Below are positions 57,611 through 64,000 of a DNA stretch of 64,000 bases, in pieces (positions within the stretch are counted from its first letter, which is position 1; every line of letters starts with the position of its first letter). The notes beneath the pieces are model-generated. The model searched no databases. It saw nothing but the letters and a program-made list of their open reading frames with translations, and was not told the origin of the DNA. Position numbers and translations under genes: made by a program. Source of the DNA: Acidaminococcus fermentans_A (GTDB lineage Bacteria; Bacillota; Negativicutes; Acidaminococcales; Acidaminococcaceae); NCBI RefSeq assembly GCF_052216985.1, contig NZ_JBQOUY010000011.1:15643-79642 (forward strand), in the 5' to 3' direction.

Positions 57611-58855
57611 ATGAAAAAGTCTTTAGTTTTTGCTATGGCTATGGCTCTGGGTGTCAGCGCTACTGCTTTTGCTGCTAACCCCTTCTCCGACCTGCCTGCT
57701 GGCCACTGGGCTTACGGCGCTGTTGCCAAACTGGCTGCTGCCGGCGTAGTTGACGGTTATCCTGATGGCACCTTCAAAGGCGACAAGACCATGACCCGTT
57801 ATGAAATGGCTCAGATCGTTGCCAAGGCTCTGGCCAAAGGCGCTATCGGTGCTGATGACAAACTTGTCAGCGAATTCGCTGATGAACTGGACAACCTGGG
57901 TGTCCGCGTTGCCAAACTGGAAAAGAACGCTGACAACGTAAAGATCACCGGGAACATCCGTACCCATTATGCTCATACCACTGGCGACTATGGCAAGAAG
58001 AGCGTGACCAAGACTCGGTCCCGTCTGTTCTTCACCGGCGAAGTGAATGACAACTGGCATTATGTTGGGATGCTGCAGAACGAACAGCAGTGGAACAACA
58101 AAGGCAAGAATGACTCCGGTGACAACGACACCGACTTCCAGCGCGCCTACCTGACCGGTAACATCGGCGTGGTGAACATGACTGCCGGCCGGTACAACGG
58201 CACCTATGCTGAAGGCAACGTTTATGATACCCGTGTTGATGCTGTAAACGCCAACGTGAAGACCGGCGCTACCTACATCGGCGCAACCTGGGGCAAACTG
58301 GCCAACCTGGATACCTATGGCTGGAGCACCAAGACGGATTCTAAAGCCGGCGAATTTGCTCAGGCAGTGTTGGGCGGCGACATCGGCAACCTGAACCTGG
58401 AAGCTAACTACATCCATGCAAAAGATATCGAGACTGCTTGGATGACTGGCAAAGACAACATCTGGACCGCTGCTGCTACCTACAAAGCTGGTGACTGGAC
58501 TGTTGGCGCTATGTACCTGCACGGCGATGCCGATGATAAGGTTAACGGTGTAGAACCCGACAACGATGGCTGGGTTGCCAAACTGGCTTACAAGGGTGCC
58601 AAAGCTGCCAAAGCTGGTTCTTGGGGCCTGTTCGGTAAATACTATGACCAGGGCGGCGCTACCTATATCGCTCACACCATGAACGGCAACTACGATGCTT
58701 TCGGTCCGGACGGCTTCAAAGGCTGGATGGTCGGCGGCAACCTGACCGTGGCTAAGAACATGGTAGCTCAGGTTGAATACTATGACTTGAAAGACAAAGG
58801 TTCCACCAGCGATCACAACAAGACCCTGTGGTCTCAGATGGTTGTTACCTTCTAA
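57611..58855 (+). CDS. ompM: OmpM-like SLH porin 2, probably the major form
   Basis: 414 residues with the same signal peptide, SLH domain and coiled coil, then a distinct barrel ending in VVTF. Codon use differs from its neighbours: GCT, GTT and CGT are frequent where the other copies use GCC, GTG and CGG, as expected for a very highly expressed gene. It also has the most AT-rich promoter region of the array. Ribosome site GAAGGAGGAAT. Confidence 0.93.
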   Translation: MKKSLVFAMAMALGVSATAFAANPFSDLPAGHWAYGAVAKLAAAGVVDGYPDGTFKGDKTMTRYEMAQIVAKALAKGAIGADDKLVSEFADELDNLGVRVAKLEKNADNVKITGNIRTHYAHTTGDYGKKSVTKTRSRLFFTGEVNDNWHYVGMLQNEQQWNNKGKNDSGDNDTDFQRAYLTGNIGVVNMTAGRYNGTYAEGNVYDTRVDAVNANVKTGATYIGATWGKLANLDTYGWSTKTDSKAGEFAQAVLGGDIGNLNLEANYIHAKDIETAWMTGKDNIWTAAATYKAGDWTVGAMYLHGDADDKVNGVEPDNDGWVAKLAYKGAKAAKAGSWGLFGKYYDQGGATYIAHTMNGNYDAFGPDGFKGWMVGGNLTVAKNMVAQVEYYDLKDKGSTSDHNKTLWSQMVVTF

Positions 58856-58873
58856 TTTCAGAATCACCCAAAA

Positions 58874-58900
58874 GACGGTTCCTTCGGGAACCGTCTTTTT
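58874..58900 (+). terminator. Terminator of porin 2
   Basis: GACGGTTCC / GGAACCGTC stem with TTCG loop, A4 before and T5 after. Confidence 0.92.
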
Positions 58901-59069
58901 ATATATGTAACAAATCATACAAGAAATAACTTATGTCATGAAGAATGAATATACGGGTTGCTATTTTTTCAGAAATATGATAAAAGTATGAATTATAAAA
59001 TATACCATTTGAAACAAGAATCGTACCCGCTTTATCCCGGTCAGCGGCCGGAAAGCTTTCACCAGCAAC

Positions 59070-59090
59070 AGAGGCAACAAGGAAACTCCG
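59070..59090 (+). promoter_or_regulatory. Conserved 5'-UTR motif, porin 3
   Basis: AGAGGCAACAAGGAAACTCC(G), the most diverged copy, 57 nt before the start. A second shared block, TTTATCCCGGTCAG...GCCGGAAAGC, lies about 30 nt upstream and is also found before porins 4 and 5. Confidence 0.55.
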
Positions 59091-59147
59091 TTTCGTGGAA
59101 GAGGATGGCGCTGCCTGGATAAAAATAAACTCCAGGAGGAATCTCCC

Positions 59148-60446
59148 ATGAAAAAATCTTTAGTTTTTGCTATGGCTATGGCTCTGGGTGTCAGCGCTAC
59201 TGCTTTTGCCGCCAACCCCTTCTCCGATCTGCCTGCCGGTCACTGGGCCTACGGCGCCGTGGCCAAGCTGGCGGCTGCCGGCGTGGTGGATGGGTACCCT
59301 GATGGCACCTTCAAGGGCGACCGGACCATGACCCGGTATGAAATGGCCCAGATTGTGGCCAAGGCCCTGGCCAAAGGGGCCATCAGCGCCGATGACAGGC
59401 TGGTCAGCGAATTTGCCGACGAACTGGACAATCTGGGTGTCCGGGTGGCCCGGCTGGAGAAAAACGCAGACAATGTCAAAGTCACCGGGAACATCCGGAC
59501 CCACTATGTCCATACTACGGGGGACCGGGGCCGGAGCAGCGTCACCAAGACCCGGTCCCGTCTCTTCTTCACCGGGGAAGTGAACGACAACTGGCATTAT
59601 ACCGGGATGATCCAGAACGAACAGCAGTGGAACAACAAGGGCAAGAACGATTCTGGAGACAGCGACACGGACTTCCAGCGGGCCTTCCTCACCGGGAACA
59701 TTGGAACCATCAATGTGACCGCAGGCCGCTATGGCGCATTCTATGGGGACGGCAATATCTACGATACCCGGGTGGACGGCATCAACGCCAAGACCAAATT
59801 CGGGAAGGCTTATTTGGGCGCTACCTGGGGGAAAATGGCCAACAAGAGCACTTATGGCTGGACCGGCCTTAATGAAACCGATAAGGAAAAACAAGCCAAG
59901 GCCAGAGCCTCCAAAGCCGGGGAATTCACCCAGGCTGTACTGGGCGGCGACATGGGCAACCTGAACCTGGAAGCCAGTTATTACCATATCAAAGACCTGA
60001 AAACCGAGTGGGTGACCGGATCCAACAACATCTGGACTGCTGCCGCCAACTACAAGGTCGGGGAATGGAATGGGGGCATCATGTACCTCCACGGGGATGC
60101 CGATGAATGGGTGCACGGTGTGGAACCGGACCATGACGGCTGGGTGGCCAAACTGGGATACAAAGGTGCTACCGCCGCCAAACCGGGGAGCTGGGGCCTG
60201 TACGCCCAGTATTATGACCAGGGCGGCGCTACTTACGTGGCCCATACCATGTGCGGGGATTATAGCTCCTTCGGTCCTGCCGGCTTCAAAGGCTGGATGG
60301 TGGGCGGCAATCTGACGGTGGCCAAGAATATGGTGGCCAAGGTGGAATATTACGATTTGAAGACTCGGGACGCCAATGATGATTTGAAGATCAAAGACGG
60401 CGACCACAGCCGGACTTTGTGGTCGCAGATCGTGGTGACTTTCTGA
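59148..60446 (+). CDS. ompM: OmpM-like SLH porin 3
   Basis: 432 residues. SLH and coiled coil differ from the other copies only at a few places (Lys to Arg and ISADDR for IGADDK). The barrel is closest to porin 2 (shared RTHYxHTTGD, NEQQWNNKGKNDSGD, WVxKLGYKGA-type strands), so these two are probably a recent pair; porin 3 has an insert (about 245-260) rich in Lys and Glu. It ends in IVVTF. Confidence 0.92.
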   Translation: MKKSLVFAMAMALGVSATAFAANPFSDLPAGHWAYGAVAKLAAAGVVDGYPDGTFKGDRTMTRYEMAQIVAKALAKGAISADDRLVSEFADELDNLGVRVARLEKNADNVKVTGNIRTHYVHTTGDRGRSSVTKTRSRLFFTGEVNDNWHYTGMIQNEQQWNNKGKNDSGDSDTDFQRAFLTGNIGTINVTAGRYGAFYGDGNIYDTRVDGINAKTKFGKAYLGATWGKMANKSTYGWTGLNETDKEKQAKARASKAGEFTQAVLGGDMGNLNLEASYYHIKDLKTEWVTGSNNIWTAAANYKVGEWNGGIMYLHGDADEWVHGVEPDHDGWVAKLGYKGATAAKPGSWGLYAQYYDQGGATYVAHTMCGDYSSFGPAGFKGWMVGGNLTVAKNMVAKVEYYDLKTRDANDDLKIKDGDHSRTLWSQIVVTF

Positions 60447-60459
60447 TAGTGGCTGAAAA

Positions 60460-60487
60460 GACGGCTTCTGCAGGAGCCGTCTTTTTG
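60460..60487 (+). terminator. Terminator of porin 3
   Basis: GACGGCTTC / GGAGCCGTC stem with TGCA loop, A4 before and T5 after. Confidence 0.9.
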
Positions 60488-60643
60488 AAAAAAATGTACT
60501 GGACTATACAATTTTCTTCTTAAAACCCAAAAGAAGCCTGGATTCATTGCATTACTATGCAAAATATGGTAATTTTATAAATTGTAACAGGCTTTTCACA
60601 CAGGCTTTATCTCGGTCAGGCACTGGAACGCTTTTCTTGGAAC

Positions 60644-60664
60644 AGAGGAAACGAGGAGACTCGC
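60644..60664 (+). promoter_or_regulatory. Conserved 5'-UTR motif, porin 4
   Basis: AGAGGAAACGAGGAGACTCG(C), 61 nt before the start, with the shared CTTTATCTCGGTCAG block upstream. Confidence 0.62.
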
Positions 60665-60725
60665 GGGAAGGGAAGGACGGAGCAGGGACTGCCTGGATAA
60701 AAATAAACTCTGGGAGGAATCTCCA

Positions 60726-61997
60726 ATGAAAAAATCTCTTGTCTTTGCTATGGCCATGGCCCTGGGCGTCAGCGCTACCGCTTTTGCGGCCAATCCCTTC
60801 TCCGATTTGCCTGCCGGCCATTGGGCCTATGGCGCTGTGGCCAAACTGGCGGCTGCCGGCGTCGTCGATGGCTATCCTGACGGCACCTTCAAGGGTGACA
60901 AGACCATGACCCGTTATGAAATGGCCCAGATCGTGGCCAAGGCCCTGGCCAAAGGCGCTATCGGTGCCGATGACAAACTGGTCAGCGAATTCGCGGATGA
61001 ACTGGACAACCTGGGCGTCCGGGTGGCCAAACTGGAAAAGAACGCGGACAATGTAAAGATCACCGGGGCTGCCCGTTATGCCACCTATACGGTCAGAGGC
61101 GGCGCTGCTAAGGCTGCTTATGGTGGAAATGACCATGGTTCCACCCTCCGGTCCCGTCTATGGTTCACGGGCGAGGTGAACGACAACTGGCATTATACCG
61201 GCATGATCCAGAATATCCAGAGTTTCGAAGGAAAGAATGAATCCGGGGATAGTGACACGGAATTCCAGAGAGCCTACCTGAGCGGGAATATCGGGGCTGT
61301 GAACCTGACCGCAGGCCGTTACAACGCTTTCTTCTCCGATGGGAACGTATTCGATGATCGGGCCGATGCCATCGAAGGCCGGATCAACTTCGGCAAGACC
61401 TATTTCGATGCAGCCTGGGGCAAACTGGCCAACGATGTGAACTATGGCTGGACGGCAGAGGAAGATAAGAACCAATCCGCTGCAGATACTTTCTATGCCT
61501 TTGTATTGGGTGGCAACTATGGCAACCTGCACGGAGAAGCAACTTACCTGAAAGCCGATGATGTAAAAGCCATGGGCATGCAGGGGGATGACAAGATCTG
61601 GACCTTGGGGGCCGATTACCAGGCTGGTAAGTTGAATATCAATGCCATGTACCTGAAAGGCGATAATGACTACATCGATAAAGTAAGCGGGACGGATGAT
61701 GACGGCTATGTGGTGGGCCTGAATTATGCCGGTGCTGAAACCAGCAAACCGGGGACCTGGGGCCTGTATGCCAAATACTATGACCAGTCCGCTCCTACCG
61801 TTCTGGCCCACACCATGAACGGGGATTACACTATGTTCGATACCTACGGCTTCAAAGGCTATATGGTGGGCGGCAACCTGACGGTAGCCAAGAATATGGT
61901 GGCTACGGTGGAATACTATGACCTGAAAGGCAAGGGCGGCGACCTGGATAACAGCCATGCCCGCACCCTGTGGTCCGAACTGACCGTAACCTTCTGA
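60726..61997 (+). CDS. ompM: OmpM-like SLH porin 4
   Basis: 423 residues; N-terminal 115 residues as in porin 1, then a barrel closest to porin 5 (shared NIQSFEGKNESGDSDTEFQRAYL-type strand and AKYYDQSAPTV/AQTV). Ends in LTVTF. Ribosome site TGGGAGGAAT. Confidence 0.92.
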   Translation: MKKSLVFAMAMALGVSATAFAANPFSDLPAGHWAYGAVAKLAAAGVVDGYPDGTFKGDKTMTRYEMAQIVAKALAKGAIGADDKLVSEFADELDNLGVRVAKLEKNADNVKITGAARYATYTVRGGAAKAAYGGNDHGSTLRSRLWFTGEVNDNWHYTGMIQNIQSFEGKNESGDSDTEFQRAYLSGNIGAVNLTAGRYNAFFSDGNVFDDRADAIEGRINFGKTYFDAAWGKLANDVNYGWTAEEDKNQSAADTFYAFVLGGNYGNLHGEATYLKADDVKAMGMQGDDKIWTLGADYQAGKLNINAMYLKGDNDYIDKVSGTDDDGYVVGLNYAGAETSKPGTWGLYAKYYDQSAPTVLAHTMNGDYTMFDTYGFKGYMVGGNLTVAKNMVATVEYYDLKGKGGDLDNSHARTLWSELTVTF

Positions 61998-62030
61998 TCC
62001 ATTTCATCCTGACATATACTGATGAACTGG

Positions 62031-62076
62031 AGAAGTCTGGTCGATGGGAAACTGTCGACCGGGCTTCTTTTTTTGT
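62031..62076 (+). terminator. Terminator of porin 4
   Basis: AGAAGTCTGGTCGA / TCGACCGGGCTTCT, a stem with one or two mismatches, followed by a run of T. Confidence 0.8.
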
Positions 62077-62234
62077 AATAAAATATACAATAATTATCTT
62101 ATACTACAAATTTGATTTCACCATATTGCCATTTTTCGCAAAATATGTTACAAATATGCAAGATGACACAAAATTCACACGTAGATTCATACTCGCTTTA
62201 TCCCGGTCAGTGCCGGAAAGCTTTACCCAGAACC

Positions 62235-62255
62235 AGAGGAAACAAGGAGACTCGC
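62235..62255 (+). promoter_or_regulatory. Conserved 5'-UTR motif, porin 5
   Basis: AGAGGAAACAAGGAGACTCG(C), 60 nt before the start, with the shared CTTTATCCCGGTCAG and GCCGGAAAGC blocks upstream. Confidence 0.65.
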
Positions 62256-62315
62256 GAAAATGGGGAAAGTGGAAAGGACTGCCTGGATAAAAATAAACTT
62301 CAGGAGGACTCTCCA

Positions 62316-63635
62316 ATGAAAAAATCTCTAGTCTTTGCCATGGCCATGGCACTGGGTGTCAGTGCCACCGCTTTCGCAGCCAATCCTTTCTCCGATCTGC
62401 CCGCCGGCCACTGGGCATACGGCGCTGTAGCCAAACTGGCTGCTGCCGGCGTCGTCGATGGCTATCCTGATGGGACCTTCAAGGGTGATAAGACCATGAC
62501 CCGATACGAAATGGCCCAGATCGTGGCCAAGGCCCTGGCCAAAGGCGCTATCGGAGCCGATGACAAACTGGTCAGCGAATTCGCGGATGAACTGGATAAC
62601 CTGGGCGTCCGGGTGGCCAAACTGGAAAAGAACGCGGACAATGTAAAAATCACCGGGAACTTCCGGTTCCATCATAGAGCTGCCAGCGGCGGACGAGTAA
62701 AAGCTGCCAATGACGAAGGCGTGGCAGATCGTTCTGATACCAAACTCCGGTCCCGTTTGTTCTTCACCGGCGAAGTGAACGACAACTGGCATTATGTTGG
62801 GATGCTCCAGAATATGCAGAACCTGGAAGGCAAGAACGAATCTGGGGATAGTGATACGGAATTCCAGAGAGCTTATTTGACCGGGAACATCGGGGTTGTG
62901 GATATCACTGCCGGACGGTTCAACGATTTCATCGCTGATGGGAATGTATTTGATGACCGGGCCGATGCTGTCCGTGCTGGTGTGAAGTTCGGCCAAGGCT
63001 ATTTCTCTGCTGCTTGGGGTAAGTTGGCCAATAATAGCCGGTATGGTTGGAACACGGATAAGAATGATTCGGTTGGGGATACCTATTGGAATGCTGCGTT
63101 GGGCGGCAACTGGGGCAACCTGCACGCAGAAGCCACCTATACGAAAATCAATGAACAGGACTTCGGTTCTGTAGTTGGATATCCTCATCTGGCGAAATCT
63201 GACAATAAGATTTGGACTGTAGGCGCCGACTATACCGCCGGAAAATGGAATGTGAGCGCCATGTACTTAAAAGGCGACGCGGATCAGGCTGACGCAGTAA
63301 AATCTTGGACGGGTGTCGATCCGGATGATGACGGATATGTATTCGGCCTGAACTATGCCGGGGCTGAAAACAGCAAGCCTGGCAGCTGGGGCCTGTATGC
63401 CAAATACTATGATCAAAGTGCCCAGACGGTAGCTGCCCATACCATGAATGGTGACTACTATCTGTTCCCGATCACTGGGTTCAAAGGCTACATGGTGGGT
63501 GGCAAACTGGCAGTGGCCAAGAACATGATTGCTACTGTAGAATACTATGATCTGAAGGATAAGAATGGGGATGCAGGGGAATTTGCTGGCAAACACGCCC
63601 GCACTCTATGGTCCGATTTGACCGTAACCTTCTGA
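62316..63635 (+). CDS. ompM: OmpM-like SLH porin 5
   Basis: 439 residues, same N-terminal module; barrel most like porin 4. The barrel-coding part (about 62980-63350) uses more GTT, GGT and AAT codons than its 5' module, which suggests that the two parts have different recent histories, as gene conversion of the N-terminal module would produce. Start 62316 with CAGGAGG upstream; the reading frame extends upstream into the leader. Confidence 0.92.
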   Translation: MKKSLVFAMAMALGVSATAFAANPFSDLPAGHWAYGAVAKLAAAGVVDGYPDGTFKGDKTMTRYEMAQIVAKALAKGAIGADDKLVSEFADELDNLGVRVAKLEKNADNVKITGNFRFHHRAASGGRVKAANDEGVADRSDTKLRSRLFFTGEVNDNWHYVGMLQNMQNLEGKNESGDSDTEFQRAYLTGNIGVVDITAGRFNDFIADGNVFDDRADAVRAGVKFGQGYFSAAWGKLANNSRYGWNTDKNDSVGDTYWNAALGGNWGNLHAEATYTKINEQDFGSVVGYPHLAKSDNKIWTVGADYTAGKWNVSAMYLKGDADQADAVKSWTGVDPDDDGYVFGLNYAGAENSKPGSWGLYAKYYDQSAQTVAAHTMNGDYYLFPITGFKGYMVGGKLAVAKNMIATVEYYDLKDKNGDAGEFAGKHARTLWSDLTVTF

Positions 63636-63658
63636 TCATTCCATCAGAACCGCAAAAA

Positions 63659-63687
63659 CGGCTCTCCCCAAAGGAGGGCCGTTTTTC
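63659..63687 (+). terminator. Terminator of porin 5
   Basis: CGGCTCTCC / GGAGGGCCG stem with a CCAAA loop, A5 before and T5 after. Confidence 0.88.
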
Positions 63688-63711
63688 AGTCTCACGCCTC
63701 ACGCCGAAGAA

Positions 63712-63851
63712 GAAGTCAGAAACGGCCCCAAAGGGGCCTTGAGACGTCAGACGTCAAGTTTTGTTCGGATTAGATGAAGGTCCGGCCTGCTTTATCACAG
63801 ACAAGCTGACATCAGACATCTGAAAGGCCCAAAGGGCCGGTCTGACGTCTT
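63712..63851. repeat. REPIN-like element 2 (two inverted REP units)
   Basis: Left unit 63712-63755 with GGCCCC-AAA-GGGGCC and right unit 63806-63851 with GGCCC-AAA-GGGCC. The outer GAAGTCAGA and GGTCTGACGTC parts and the TTTGTTCGG spacer match element 1 at 53444, while the hairpin arms have changed on both sides in a compensating way. Confidence 0.75.
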
Positions 63852-63880
63852 TATTTCTCCTCCTTGCTAAATTAAGGTTC

Positions 63881-63927
63881 TATAATAAATGTTGGGGTCT
63901 TGTGGACATTCCTGTTCACAAGACCCC
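63881..63927 (+). promoter_or_regulatory. -10 box followed at once by a strong hairpin; leader of the next gene
   Basis: TATAAT at 63881-63886, then an 11-bp perfect stem GGGGTCTTGTG / CACAAGACCCC (63894-63927) beginning at the predicted +1. No good T-tract follows. The window ends with an AAAGGAG ribosome site (about 63993-63999), so a gene must start just beyond it. Confidence 0.5.
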
Positions 63928-64000
63928 TTGTCTTACGATAAAATAAAGACATATCTAAGCTACATTTCACCTCAACCACCACGAAGAACTGAAAGGAGAA

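Noticed and set aside
56002..63188. Long minus-strand frames opposite each porin
   Set aside because: They repeat from copy to copy only because the porin genes do; the start contexts lack ribosome sites.
1..64000. tRNA, rRNA, insertion sequence, prophage or replication origin
   Set aside because: None was recognised: no cloverleaf with a CCA-type end, no rRNA-like stretch, no transposase or integrase motif and no DnaA-box cluster.

Overview
The window comes from a diderm Firmicute of the class Negativicutes, most likely Acidaminococcus or a close relative (the genus is inferred; the class is well supported). The evidence is a Firmicutes-style gene set (bacterial F-ATPase operon, WecA/TagO and MnaA-type epimerase, MreB, a SpoIVB-type peptidase, GGAGG ribosome sites) beside a complete outer-membrane programme: Bam, Tam, Mla, Lpt, the whole lipid A/Kdo pathway, and porins with an N-terminal SLH domain that ties the outer membrane to peptidoglycan. 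The DNA is moderately GC-rich.

Layout. 1-2.9 kb: a 5'-truncated LtaS/sulfatase-type enzyme and a MATE exporter. 2.9-4.0 kb (minus strand): a paired short-form chromate (CHR) transporter. 4.3-13.5 kb: wecA, wecB, an AtpI-like gene and atpBEFAGDC. 13.6-20.2 kb: cell-wall genes (a coiled-coil membrane protein, murA, an mreB-like gene), an AMIN/phosphodiester glycosidase, a biotinyl-like mini-protein and a SpoIVB-type S55 peptidase. 20.3-29 kb: mlaE-mlaF-mlaD (MlaD carries a C-terminal barrel-like extension), a TolC-type channel and tamB. 29.4-39.1 kb: bamA, three Skp/OmpH-like genes, lpxD, a YjbH-like protein, lpxL, lpxC-fabZ, lpxA, lpxI. 39.35-52.06 kb: lpxB, msbA, a waaA-lpxK fusion, kdsB, kdsA, kdsD, kdsC, a second lpxL, lptC, lptA, lptB, lptF. 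Together these two runs make Kdo-lipid A, flip it (MsbA), carry it across the envelope (Lpt), insert beta-barrels (Bam/Skp/Tam) and traffic phospholipid (Mla). 52.3-55.7 kb: a small conserved gene coupled to a nuclease lipoprotein, a probable type I toxin-antitoxin locus embedded among REP-like repeats, a DUF3084 protein and a YqgF-like protein. 55.9-63.7 kb: five tandem OmpM-like SLH porins with almost identical N-termini, diverged barrels, individual terminators and a shared 5'-UTR motif.

Most notable. (1) The ATP synthase operon has no atpH; the C-terminal half of subunit delta is fused to the N-terminus of subunit alpha, which predicts an unusual stator stoichiometry. (2) Subunit c has an Asp in helix 1 opposite the Glu-Ser of helix 2, resembling a two-carboxylate ion site. 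(3) There are two lipid A gene fusions: WaaA-LpxK, and LpxC-FabZ with a surviving internal ribosome site. (4) A 27-residue holin-like toxin gene faces a consensus antisense promoter. (5) Two families of palindromic intergenic elements are present, one REPIN-like with GGCCC cores and one of GTTGCA hairpins flanking heptamer-like inverted repeats. No rRNA, tRNA, CRISPR array, transposase or phage gene was seen.
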